Assembly: GCF_900187355.1 (NCBI RefSeq) | Contig: NZ_LT906451.1 | Location: 2,291,001-2,355,000 of the forward strand | DNA length: 64,000 nt | Direction: 5' to 3' | Origin: Legionella lansingensis | GTDB taxonomy: Bacteria; Pseudomonadota; Gammaproteobacteria; Legionellales; Legionellaceae | Part shown: one piece after another, positions 20,701 through 29,216 of the stretch | How the letters are laid out: each line of letters starts with the position of its first letter | Position numbering within the stretch: position 1 is the stretch's first letter | Notes under the pieces: model-generated | Seen by the model: only the letters and a program-made list of their open reading frames with translations | Database searches by the model: none | What the model was told of the DNA's origin: nothing | Translations under genes and position numbers: made by a program

Positions 20701-21027
20701 TTAATGAAGACAAATGGGCGGTTTAAAGAGACGAGAGCGAGGGGAAGAAGAGGTCAGTTGTGTATACACGAAGAACAGCAAGCCTGAAAGAATAAATAAA
20801 TAAAAACCATCAATATGTGCGTTTTCGGCTAAGACATAGCAATGCGAGCTCTGGCAATACGAGAGTGTGGTTGTCGTTCTGCCTGAACATTTGGTTCCGA
20901 CCGTATATTGTGCCTGAGGAGATGCTTGTTTTTGATGGTCATGGTAAAGCAAAAGCAACGGTTTTATGGTGAATAAAACCAGACTGGCCATCATGATGAA
21001 ATGCAATAATTTGGGCATTAGCTTCAT
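20701..21027 (-). CDS. Small membrane protein upstream of dsbD
   Basis: 108 residues with two hydrophobic segments (LLHFIMMASLVLFTIKPLLL and GFYLFILSGLLFFVYTQL) and a Cys-containing periplasmic-looking loop between them (TKCSGR, SYCQSSHCYV). It lies upstream of dsbD on the same strand, so the loop cysteines could be a DsbD client. Not a recognised family; gene reality is supported by membrane topology and position. Confidence 0.55.
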   Translation of the reverse strand: MKLMPKLLHFIMMASLVLFTIKPLLLLYHDHQKQASPQAQYTVGTKCSGRTTTTLSYCQSSHCYVLAENAHIDGFYLFILSGLLFFVYTQLTSSSPRSRLFKPPICLH

Positions 21028-21107
21028 ATCATCATAATACCAGCACTACATTTCTGTGTAAAGATTGCTCAAAAATCCACCTTAGCGTGTGTATACATTT
21101 TTAATAA

Positions 21108-21260
21108 CTCGATCTTCAAGTTTTTAAGTTTGACAAAGCAAAAAACCGAATTACCGTGGCTTGACCACGGTATCCAGCAAGCTTCAATGAACTATAGATA
21201 CCGTGGTCAAGCCACGGTAATTCGATGCTCTAAGTCAAACAACAAAACTTGAAGATCGAG
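21108..21260. repeat. MITE-like element with ctcgatcttcaag termini and 5-bp target duplication
   Basis: 153 bp. Both ends read ctcgatcttcaagtttt(t) inward with further imperfect complementarity for about 35 bases. The centre holds two copies of the palindrome accgtggnttganccacggt in opposite orientation. It is flanked on both sides by aataa (21103-21107 and 21261-21265), a likely target-site duplication. It has no coding capacity, so mobilisation in trans is implied. It fills half of the 319-base gap 21028-21346; nothing else was seen there apart from the presumed promoter of the hydrolase gene. Confidence 0.85.
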
Positions 21261-21346
21261 AATAAGCAATAAAAGAAAGCTTTACCTGCCTCTTAAAATG
21301 CTTTATACAATTTGCTCTTGCCTAAACAAACGCGAATAGGGATTTC

Positions 21347-22204
21347 ATGAGTAAAGAGCTCTTGCAAAAATCATTTATACTAATTGTACTTGGTGCTCTA
21401 AGCCTTTTGGGCAATATGGCTTTAGCTCTCACCAAGCAGGTAAACAATTTTATTTCCTATAGCGATAGCGGACATGGTCAACCGCTTATTTTGATTCACG
21501 CCTTCCCTACCGATAAACAACTATGGCAATTGCAACAACCACTCTCCGAAAAGTTTCGTGTAATCACTCTGGACTTATGGGGGTTCGGTGAGTCTGCAAG
21601 AGCAGATGGACAAGCGATAGCAATGGCTGATTACGCTGATGAAGTCAATCAGCTAATGGATCAATTGAATCTCGATAAAGCTATTATTGTGGGTGAATCC
21701 ATGGGTGGATATATTACGCTTGCTTTTCTTGCAAAATATCCGCATAAAGTAAAAGGCTTAGTCTTATCGAATACACAAGCCATAGCTGACAGCGAAGAGA
21801 CAAAAGCAAAACGAGAAACAATAGCTGTTGATGTTCTTGAGCATGGCACGATGAACTTTATCAAGGGCTTTATGCCCAAAGCGCTGTCGTCTAATGCACA
21901 AGAACACCTCAAAGAATTTTTATACTCTATTCTGGCAAGACAAGAACCCACTGGACTCGCTTCGGCTCTACGTGGGATGGCTTTACGACCTGACACGCTA
22001 CCCTTATTGGCCAAATGTAAATTACCTATCCTAATCATAACAGGGAGTGAAGATAGCCTCATTTCCCCGCAACAAAGTGAAACCATGCATCTACTAGCAA
22101 CGAATAGCAAATTAATTGTCCTTGCCGATGCAGGACATTTATCAAATCTTGAACAACCACAACAATGGAATCAGGCGGTGATTGACATGTTTGCCAAAAG
22201 TTAA
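21347..22204 (+). CDS. Alpha/beta hydrolase with signal peptide
   Basis: 285 residues with an N-terminal hydrophobic segment (SFILIVLGALSLLGNMALAL) typical of export. The fold is an alpha/beta hydrolase: oxyanion region LIHAFPTDKQLW, nucleophile elbow VGESMGGYITL (Ser near residue 116), acid ITGSEDSLIS and catalytic His ADAGHLSNLEQP. Substrate unknown; relatives include peroxidase-like, esterase and lactonase enzymes. It reads toward the fumarase-type genes on the same strand, separated by a hairpin, so a functional link is uncertain. Confidence 0.85.
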   Translation: MSKELLQKSFILIVLGALSLLGNMALALTKQVNNFISYSDSGHGQPLILIHAFPTDKQLWQLQQPLSEKFRVITLDLWGFGESARADGQAIAMADYADEVNQLMDQLNLDKAIIVGESMGGYITLAFLAKYPHKVKGLVLSNTQAIADSEETKAKRETIAVDVLEHGTMNFIKGFMPKALSSNAQEHLKEFLYSILARQEPTGLASALRGMALRPDTLPLLAKCKLPILIITGSEDSLISPQQSETMHLLATNSKLIVLADAGHLSNLEQPQQWNQAVIDMFAKS

Positions 22205-22238
22205 CGTAACATAATAGAAATAGACTCTAAAATTTCAG

Positions 22239-22275
22239 GGGTGCGGTTAAAAATGTGGTTTTTTTAATCGCACCC
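22239..22275 (+). terminator. Long A/T-cored hairpin between hydrolase and hydratase genes
   Basis: gggtgcggttaaaaa pairs with ttttttaatcgcaccc around a 5-base loop. There is no trailing U-run beyond the stem, but the long stem 35 bases after the hydrolase stop and just before the hydratase alpha ribosome-binding region could stop transcription or regulate the downstream operon. Confidence 0.4.
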
Positions 22276-22293
22276 AAATTCAGGGATGGATAA

Positions 22294-23136
22294 ATGAGAA
22301 TAATTCATACGAATGAAATCATCGACCGAATTAAAAATCTTTGTATCGAAGCAAATATTGCTTTAAGAGAAGATGTCATACGTGCCTATCAACAGGCCCT
22401 ACACACTGAGAAATCCGAATTAGGTAGAGAAGTATTAAAGCAATTACTCGAAAATGCCGAGTATGCAGCGAAAGAGAAACTCCCATTCTGCCAGGATACG
22501 GGATACGCCGTATTCTTTATTGAATTGGGACAAAACATACACATCGAAGGTGGGTTATTAACGGAAGCGATCCACGAAGGTGTTCGGCAAGGCTACACAC
22601 AAGGTTGCTTAAGAAAGTCCATGCTTAAAAGCCCTATATGTCGAGTTAATACGGGCGATAACACTCCTGCTATGATCAATTATGATTTAGTTTTAGGTGA
22701 AAAAATGAAAATCTCCTTGTTAATCAAAGGGTGTGGTTGTGACAATATGAGCAGACTGAAAATGTTTACACCGGCTGAAGGCTTAGCAGCAGCTAAAAAA
22801 TTCATCATTGAAACCATCGATCAGGCAGGCCCAAATGCTAGTCCACCGGTTACGATTGGTATTGGATTAGGTGGTCCATTCGCACGTGCCGCCGTACTTG
22901 CACAAAAAGCATTGCTATGGCCCATTGGAAAAATCAATCCAGATTCTCAGTTAGCAAGCTTAGAGTCTGAGTTGCTGGAGGAGATAAACGCATTGGGTAT
23001 TGGCCCTGCAGGATATGGTGGTACTGTGACTGCCTTCGGACTGCATATTGAATCCGGAGCTACGCATATCGCAAGTTTTCCTGTCGCTGTTAACATTGAT
23101 TGTCATTCACATCGTGTCAAAGAGATCACCTTATAA
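22294..23136 (+). CDS. Class I fumarase-type hydratase, alpha subunit (fumarate/tartrate/mesaconate)
   Basis: 280 residues, the size of the TtdA/FumA N-terminal subunit. The three Cys that bind the catalytic 4Fe-4S cluster are visible: LPFCQDTGYAVF, IKGCGCDNMSRLKMF and NIDCHSHRV. The two-subunit form hydrates fumarate, or dehydrates tartrate, or hydrates mesaconate to (S)-citramalate. The neighbouring CoA-transferase and CitE-type lyase favour a mesaconase or citramalate role over central fumarase activity, but the sequence alone cannot separate these. Coupled to the beta subunit by a TAATG overlap. Confidence 0.9.
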   Translation: MRIIHTNEIIDRIKNLCIEANIALREDVIRAYQQALHTEKSELGREVLKQLLENAEYAAKEKLPFCQDTGYAVFFIELGQNIHIEGGLLTEAIHEGVRQGYTQGCLRKSMLKSPICRVNTGDNTPAMINYDLVLGEKMKISLLIKGCGCDNMSRLKMFTPAEGLAAAKKFIIETIDQAGPNASPPVTIGIGLGGPFARAAVLAQKALLWPIGKINPDSQLASLESELLEEINALGIGPAGYGGTVTAFGLHIESGATHIASFPVAVNIDCHSHRVKEITL

Positions 23137-23702
23137 TGAAATTAAAAAAAATTAAACTTAAAACCCCCTTAGATGATGCCGACATCGAAGCATTAAAAAG
23201 TGGCGATCTGGTATCTTTATCTGGTGTGATTTATGCCGCACGTGACGCAGCGCATGCTCGCTTTAAAGAAGCAATAGAGGCAAATAAACCGCTTCCTTTT
23301 GATCCACACGGACAAATCGTTTATTACGTCGGACCGACGCCACCTAAGCCAGGACATCCAATTGGTTCAGCTGGACCAACAACCGCCAGTCGCATGGATC
23401 CCTATGCTCCCCTGCTTATCGAACGAGGTTTGAAAGGGATGATTGGCAAAGGAAGAAGAAACAATAACGTTCTCTCATCAATGAGAACGCATAAATGTGT
23501 TTATTTCGGTGCGATTGAAGGCACCGCCGTCCTTATCTCTCGTGCCATAAAATCTGCAAAAATCATTGCTTATGAAGATTTGGGAGCTGAAGCAGTTTAT
23601 GAATTTGTCGTAGAAGATTTTTCTGTTGTGGTGGTGAATGACATCTATGGGGGTGATTTATATCAATCAGGGAAAGAAAAATTTGCGACAGTGAATAAAT
23701 GA
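23136..23702 (+). CDS. Class I fumarase-type hydratase, beta subunit
   Basis: 188 residues from the ATG that overlaps the alpha stop codon (taATG at 23134-23138); an earlier in-frame start inside the alpha gene was rejected. It carries the conserved beta-subunit sequence VYYVGPTPPKPG (seen as YVGPTPPKPGHPIGSAGPTT) and GLKGMIGKGRR, which line the active site. It converges with the CitE gene, ending nine bases before that gene's stop codon, so all four genes of the putative module meet tail to tail. Confidence 0.9.
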   Translation: MKLKKIKLKTPLDDADIEALKSGDLVSLSGVIYAARDAAHARFKEAIEANKPLPFDPHGQIVYYVGPTPPKPGHPIGSAGPTTASRMDPYAPLLIERGLKGMIGKGRRNNNVLSSMRTHKCVYFGAIEGTAVLISRAIKSAKIIAYEDLGAEAVYEFVVEDFSVVVVNDIYGGDLYQSGKEKFATVNK

Positions 23703-23711
23703 ACCATTATT

Positions 23712-24659
23712 TTATGACTTAGAGCGTTGTTTACCAAGTTCTCTCTCAATCAATTGCTGTCGCTGGATAATGACTTCAGCCACCCTTATGTTCGCAGCAT
23801 CAACCATCTTGCCATTTAAATTAATCGCGCCATTGCCTGCAGAATTGGCTTGCTCGTAAGCTGCCATGACAGCCTTTGCCCAATAAACATCTTCCGACGA
23901 TGGTGAAAAGATACGATTTGCCGTTTCGAGTTGTATGGGATGAATGCATTGTTTACCATCAAATCCCATAGCTAAAGCTATTTCACAAGACGCTGTAAAT
24001 TCCACTGCATCTTTGAAATTAGCATAAGGTCCATCCATGCAACGCAAACCATTCGCACGTGCCGCTGCTACAATGGCATGCATGACTGCATGCCAACGAT
24101 GCCCTGGATAATGCGCATCGTGATGATCCGCTGCACCAATACTGGACAAAGGCATATGCATTGAAGCCGCGTAATCACCGGAACCAAAAATGAGTCCCTC
24201 CAATCGTTCAGAGCTTTGCGCTATTTCACGTAACTCCATAAAAGCACTAGCCGTTTCAATTTGAGCTTCAATACCAATACGATTAGACATTTTTTTATGC
24301 ATCTCAATTTGCGTGAGTAAATCATCCAGAAAATGGACATCGCGAGCAGTCTGCACTTTTGGCAACATAATAAGATCGAGATGCTGCCCAGCTGCTTCGA
24401 CGATTTCAATCACATCACGATAAGCAAAATGAGTATCCAATGCATTAATACGCAACATGAGAGTTTTATTAACATCAGCCGATTTAAGTGCTTGAACAAT
24501 ATGAGCACGACTACCTTCTTTTTGCGCGATTGCAACAGAGTCTTCCAAATCAAGACAAATCACATCGGCGCAACTATCAAATGCTTTCTTAAACATCTCT
24601 GGGCGTGATGCGGGCACGAATAACATACTACGCGAAAGCCGTGTTGCTATCGTCTTCAT
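23712..24659 (-). CDS. CitE-like lyase (malyl-/citramalyl-CoA lyase type)
   Basis: 315 residues of the HpcH/HpaI-CitE aldolase family. Signature segments are SMLFVPASRPEMFKKA, VICLDLEDSVA, IGIEAQIETASAF and LIFGSGDYAASM, with the metal-binding Glu and Asp in the last two, and FDGKQCIHPIQL near the C-terminus. Stand-alone CitE homologues cleave malyl-, citramalyl- or 3-hydroxy-3-methylglutaryl-type CoA thioesters; CitD and CitF of true citrate lyase are absent. Its start overlaps the stop of the upstream CoA-transferase gene (ATGA), so the two are one operon. Citramalyl-CoA to acetyl-CoA plus pyruvate is the best-fitting reaction. Confidence 0.88.
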   Translation of the reverse strand: MKTIATRLSRSMLFVPASRPEMFKKAFDSCADVICLDLEDSVAIAQKEGSRAHIVQALKSADVNKTLMLRINALDTHFAYRDVIEIVEAAGQHLDLIMLPKVQTARDVHFLDDLLTQIEMHKKMSNRIGIEAQIETASAFMELREIAQSSERLEGLIFGSGDYAASMHMPLSSIGAADHHDAHYPGHRWHAVMHAIVAAARANGLRCMDGPYANFKDAVEFTASCEIALAMGFDGKQCIHPIQLETANRIFSPSSEDVYWAKAVMAAYEQANSAGNGAINLNGKMVDAANIRVAEVIIQRQQLIERELGKQRSKS

Positions 24660-25810
24660 GGTTTTTCCTGCAGTTCATTGAGTACTTCTTGTGTATGCTC
24701 TCCCAGTGCGGGGATTGCACCCATGTAAGGTACAATACTACTTAGATTATGCGGTGGTAAAAGCGTTTTTATCATTCCTTGAGGAGAATTCACTTCAACC
24801 CATCGTTTTCGCGCTTCAAGTTGAGTGTGGGTTGCGACTTTAGCTACATCATTTAACGCACCATTGGCGATCTTGGCTATCTCTAATCGCGTGATTACCT
24901 CTTGCTTAGATAAAGCTAGAAACGTGTTTTCGATTAATGATTCCAATTCTTGGCGATTTTGTAATCGCTGTGCGTTGCTCGCAAAACGCTTATCTTGTGC
25001 CAGTTTTGGCAGTTGCAACACCGTTGTACAAAACCGTTGCCATTCACGTTCATTTTGAATAGCAAAATTAACCAAATCATCTTTGCAAGGGTAAGCACCA
25101 TAAGGAACTATCATGTTGTGGCGCATTCCAGCCCGCACAGGAGCGCATCCAGAACCTTCCCAGACATAAATAGGGGGCATCATCCACTCTACTAAGCATT
25201 CAAACATGGAAATCTCGATACGCTCACCTCGACCACTACGCTCCCGATTTAACAGGGCGGCAAGAATAGATGAATAACCATATAAGCCGGCAGCAATATC
25301 AGCAATCGATACCCCCACTTTAGCCGGCTCGTCAGGACTGCCTGTTAAACTAGGTACTCCTGATTCTGCCTGAATCAACATGTCATAAGCCCTTTTATCT
25401 CGGTAAGGACCATCGGGACCATAACCAGAAATGGCACACCAAATTAAACGTGGGTGTTTTTCCTTGAGAGTCTCATAATCAAACCCCAAGCGTTCCACTG
25501 CGCCCGGTGCTAAATTGTGGATGAAGATGTCAGCCCGCATAAGAAGTTGATTGAATTTACCATGATCTTCTGGCTGTTTTAAATCGAGTACCACACTGCG
25601 CTTACCACGATTCAACCACACGAAATAGGCTGATTGCCCATTAATTACATGATCATAGTCACGTGAAAAATCACCACCATCAGGACGCTCAATTTTGATA
25701 ACATCAGCACCCATGTCCGCTAATTGACGAGAACAAAAAGGAGCTGCAACTGCTTGCTCTAGGGTAATTACACGTAAACCGCTGAGAGGTAAAGAGGTGA
25801 CAGGATTCAA
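24656..25810 (-). CDS. Family III CoA-transferase (CaiB/BaiF)
   Basis: 384 residues when started at the TTG at 25810, which has AGAAGGA eight bases upstream; a TTG 39 bases earlier lacks a site, and neither has an ATG option nearby. Features include LEQAVAAPFCSRQLADMGAD, VIKIERPDGGDFSRDYD, LVLDLKQPE-like NRGKRSVVLDLK and the catalytic Asp in RAYDMLIQAESG (about residue 156). These enzymes transfer CoA between carboxylates such as succinyl-CoA and a dicarboxylate (citramalate, malate, itaconate) or carnitine. Position before a CitE-like lyase suggests activation of citramalate or a similar acid for cleavage. Confidence 0.9.
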   Translation of the reverse strand: MNPVTSLPLSGLRVITLEQAVAAPFCSRQLADMGADVIKIERPDGGDFSRDYDHVINGQSAYFVWLNRGKRSVVLDLKQPEDHGKFNQLLMRADIFIHNLAPGAVERLGFDYETLKEKHPRLIWCAISGYGPDGPYRDKRAYDMLIQAESGVPSLTGSPDEPAKVGVSIADIAAGLYGYSSILAALLNRERSGRGERIEISMFECLVEWMMPPIYVWEGSGCAPVRAGMRHNMIVPYGAYPCKDDLVNFAIQNEREWQRFCTTVLQLPKLAQDKRFASNAQRLQNRQELESLIENTFLALSKQEVITRLEIAKIANGALNDVAKVATHTQLEARKRWVEVNSPQGMIKTLLPPHNLSSIVPYMGAIPALGEHTQEVLNELQEKP

Positions 25811-25907
25811 TGAAAATTTCCTTCTAAACAATAATTTCAATAAGATCAAGGTATGACGATCAAATGTCAGAGCAACCGCATCTTATGGTTAATTAATCTC
25901 TATCTGA

Positions 25908-25993
25908 CGTCGTTGCAAACGAAGTGAAGCAATCCAGAATCGATGCCTCATTAAAATTCAGCTCTAGATTGCTTCACTTCGTTCGCAATGACG
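25908..25993. repeat. Extragenic palindrome, 'gcaatccaga' type
   Basis: Left arm cgtcgttgcaaacgaagtg/aagcaatccaga (25908-25938) and right arm tctagattgcttcacttcg/ttcgcaatgacg (25963-25993) form a long imperfect hairpin between icmB and the CoA-transferase gene. It may act as a boundary after icmB. Confidence 0.75.
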
Positions 25994-26037
25994 GCGAATT
26001 GTTTTAATTTTACTGTCATGCGTTTGCCGCAGTGACC

Positions 26038-29000
26038 CTAATGCTTGGGTAGCATTTTCACATTTGGATCTTTAGCATAGGCATTGAGAATGTCAGTAAC
26101 TAACTGTTCCATCACACTTTCTTTCGCATCTTCTTCGATGAGACCTGTTTCCTGTTTCATTGAGGCTAAACGCATTTCAATTTCTTTAGCTACCGAACCA
26201 TTTGGAAATAACGCCGCTAACAATCTTCGAGCCTCAGCAGGTCCTAAGTGGCGGTAGAGTTGATTGCGAACATTGGCATCCTCAGCTGTGGTACTAAAAG
26301 CCCACAATTCTACAGGACCCAGAGTAAGGGTCAGCAGCTGAACGTTAATGCCACTTTTGGTGGCATATTGAACAAGAAAGGTAGCACCACCTTGACGAGG
26401 ACCATGAACACGAGTGCGCAGAGCCGTTTTTGCAGTATTCGACAAACCAAAAATCTGAGACGTTTTTTCTACTGCTTGTGAAGGACCAGCATCCATGACA
26501 TAAATGGCAGTACTAAAATCAATCATGATGGCATCAAAGTCATCCACAGATTGGGAGAGCAAGGCAATCTGTACTTTCCACTTACGTCCTTCCCGCATAT
26601 CAATAATCACCTGATCGCGAACCGCTGAAGATTTAGAGGTACGGTGAAATTCATCATATACAATTCGTTTAGGGTCTTCTCTAATTTCCATGATTCTTTC
26701 TTTATGATATTCCTGATATTGCGCGGGAATATTCCCTAAACTTTCTTCGGTTAAATAATAGTGACGTGCCAGAACATAGCGAGCGAGCATATACATAACC
26801 GCAGTTTGACGATCTGCTGCATCACCACCACTTTTAGCAACCTCATCAAGGTCCAGAGAAACCACCCGAGCATCGCCAATATCAAAACTTGTTACTCTAG
26901 ACAAAATTGGATACTCACGTACGGCTGCAGAAATCATACGTGAAAAAGCATTGATCAAGGATTCTCCTGTAGGAGCGGTCACTTTTTCGTATAGATCTTC
27001 AATTGAAGGTGTTCGACAGATAGACGCTGCATCGGCCAGTAAAGGCATCGCATAACGTTGAGCGAGCATCGCTTCGTGGATAAAACCTGCGGAATACAGC
27101 GAATCCGTAACCTCCCACCAGGTAGACTTGGAATCACGAACAAACCCAATTTCTTCCAAAATACTGTCAATAAACTCTTCTACTCCAGGGGCATAAGGGG
27201 TGGGATTAAACTCATCAGCCAAGCTTTTGTAAAGTTCGTCCACAACCATCCCTGCTAAATCTGCCATTCCGTCATAGGGTTTCGCAGCACCCAAAGGTGT
27301 AGTCAGAAGCGTTAAAAAATTCACCAAAAAAGAACGCTCAAGCGCTGTTGGGTAGCGGCAACCTAATTGCGTATCGAAAGGATTGATTGAATAATCTGGA
27401 GTCATTCGCAGTCGATGGTAGGCAACCAGGTGCCGTTTGGCAGCTGGAAGCGCTTCCTTCAACAAAGAAATTAAACCACTACTTGATGGACCAATATCAA
27501 TAATTGCAATTCTTGGTAAGCGAGTTAATCCCCCAGATAGACAAAGAGCCAAGTTTAGAGCATTAGATAATACTGATTTACCGGACCCTGGTCGAGCATA
27601 CACCAAATCAATCCAAGTCGTTTGCTGCGTGGAGCCAGGTTGGAATGGCCAAGGCTTACCATCTGGTGTTCTAAAAAGTAAGGCACCCTGCTCCCACGGA
27701 GAAGCGGGTCTGGTGATTGGCAACATGCTAATGACATGTGACAAAGGAGCTACTGAAGGAACTGCAGCACTCTTTAATGTGGTGGCTAACATACTGGAGA
27801 CAAAGCCTGCAAAAGGATCTCCGCAAATCTCTGACACATCAGTAGATCCCCACCCCTCAATAGCCTTAACTAACTCAGAGCTTCGTCTTCTCAATATAGG
27901 GAGTTGATCTTCTGGTGCCCAAGTCGTTGCCACAACCCGTAAACGCACGATGGCATCATCGCTATTCAGTTGTAGATACTTCAACAAGTTCACCGAGTCA
28001 CTGATTAACCTGTTTTGTGCTGAAGAGAAACTCAAAATTGCAGCCAGTAATCCTTTGAGTTTAAGTGTATTTAAACCTTCGCTTTCAACTAAAAACGAGA
28101 TACGCCAAGGAATATGTGAGGGAAGAATACGCGCAAAGAGATTAAGAAAAGGTCTAAGATCTTTGGGAAAGAGATCGATGAATACAGAAGAATAAATTTT
28201 ATTCCCGACCCTCACGGTACGTAAATCTAAAGCTTCAGCGTCACGAGGAATCACTTGCTTAGCTAAGGATGGCCATAATAAATCAGAGGGATCGCCATCG
28301 AAACCATTAATTTCACGAGGCATTATGCGATCGCCAGGGAGAGTAGCTCGCCAATCATCAGCAGTAAAGTCAGGATCAGCTGTCATACGAATTGCGTGGA
28401 TAGCATCATGAACTTCCATTAATCGCGAAAATATGTTCAAAGCCTCAAGATCATTGATGATCGAACGGACATAAGCATCATGGGTATCCCGCAATTCAGG
28501 AATGGCCGCATAAATTGTTTGCGTATTCTTAAACGGTGGGGCTTTAGTATCCTTAAGCATTTTCAATTTTGCTTTATTAGCTACCTTTAGCTGATCCTGA
28601 GGTAGATTATACGGTCGAGTATACAGAGCAAAAAATACCCGTTCTTCCGCACAATATTGTGATAAAAAATTAACTCGTTCTGTAAATAGATCTTCTAAAT
28701 TTAATTCCAATCGTTGGGCAGTAGCATCCGCTGGCGAATAAATATCTTGGATGACTTTTTTGATGTTTTGCTTATCGTGACTGAAATAGACTTGGAGAGC
28801 ATGCCCGGGACGCCCCATGGCTGCCTGGAAAGCATTACTCAGCCCTTCCACCAAGCGTTCAAACTCTTCCGTGCCAGCAAGTGCTGTCACCCCTTCTATC
28901 TTCAAAATAGATAACAAGCTGCCATCATGATTGACTAAAACAGTTGGACTATCTGCTGTTTCTAAATCGCAATAGGATTCGGTCGTTTGTTTTAACGCGG

Positions 29001-29061
29001 TACTTAGCCAAGCAAAAAATGTATCAACACCTTCAAAAAATGACTCTGCCCATTTCCCCAT
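26038..29061 (-). CDS. icmB: Dot/Icm secretion ATPase IcmB/DotO (VirB4-like)
   Basis: 1007 residues, matching DotO length. It is the cytoplasmic energy-providing ATPase of the type IVB system, forming hexamers at the base of the channel with DotB. The Walker A motif is ARPGSGKSVLSNAL near residue 490, and a Walker-B-type stretch is RIVYDEFHRTSKS around 800; a conserved N-terminal domain precedes them. The ATG follows AGGGA at five bases. It is the last icm gene of the cluster and is separated from icmJ by a 155-bp gap containing a MITE-like insertion. Confidence 0.96.
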   Translation of the reverse strand: MGKWAESFFEGVDTFFAWLSTALKQTTESYCDLETADSPTVLVNHDGSLLSILKIEGVTALAGTEEFERLVEGLSNAFQAAMGRPGHALQVYFSHDKQNIKKVIQDIYSPADATAQRLELNLEDLFTERVNFLSQYCAEERVFFALYTRPYNLPQDQLKVANKAKLKMLKDTKAPPFKNTQTIYAAIPELRDTHDAYVRSIINDLEALNIFSRLMEVHDAIHAIRMTADPDFTADDWRATLPGDRIMPREINGFDGDPSDLLWPSLAKQVIPRDAEALDLRTVRVGNKIYSSVFIDLFPKDLRPFLNLFARILPSHIPWRISFLVESEGLNTLKLKGLLAAILSFSSAQNRLISDSVNLLKYLQLNSDDAIVRLRVVATTWAPEDQLPILRRRSSELVKAIEGWGSTDVSEICGDPFAGFVSSMLATTLKSAAVPSVAPLSHVISMLPITRPASPWEQGALLFRTPDGKPWPFQPGSTQQTTWIDLVYARPGSGKSVLSNALNLALCLSGGLTRLPRIAIIDIGPSSSGLISLLKEALPAAKRHLVAYHRLRMTPDYSINPFDTQLGCRYPTALERSFLVNFLTLLTTPLGAAKPYDGMADLAGMVVDELYKSLADEFNPTPYAPGVEEFIDSILEEIGFVRDSKSTWWEVTDSLYSAGFIHEAMLAQRYAMPLLADAASICRTPSIEDLYEKVTAPTGESLINAFSRMISAAVREYPILSRVTSFDIGDARVVSLDLDEVAKSGGDAADRQTAVMYMLARYVLARHYYLTEESLGNIPAQYQEYHKERIMEIREDPKRIVYDEFHRTSKSSAVRDQVIIDMREGRKWKVQIALLSQSVDDFDAIMIDFSTAIYVMDAGPSQAVEKTSQIFGLSNTAKTALRTRVHGPRQGGATFLVQYATKSGINVQLLTLTLGPVELWAFSTTAEDANVRNQLYRHLGPAEARRLLAALFPNGSVAKEIEMRLASMKQETGLIEEDAKESVMEQLVTDILNAYAKDPNVKMLPKH

Positions 29062-29096
29062 GTCATTCCCTATAGACTCTCATTGAGAATATAAAA

Positions 29097-29205
29097 TTAA
29101 CCTGATGTGCAATTTTTCGGATCCCATGGCTTGACCACGGTCTGATCCCGGATCGAATCCGGGGAGCGGTAATTCGTAGTTTCAGAAAGTTGCACATCCA
29201 GTTAA
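29097..29205. repeat. MITE-like palindromic element between icmJ and icmB
   Basis: Termini ttaacctgatgtgcaatttt and its partner gaaagttgcacatccagtta are imperfect inverted repeats of about 22 bp (29097-29118, 29185-29205). The centre contains catggcttgaccacggt and gcggtaattcg, fragments also found in the ctcgatcttcaag elements, plus a gatcccggatcgaatccgg palindrome. It is non-coding and occupies most of the icmJ-icmB junction, so it lies inside what is presumably one transcript. Confidence 0.75.
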
Positions 29206-29216
29206 AAATCATGTCC

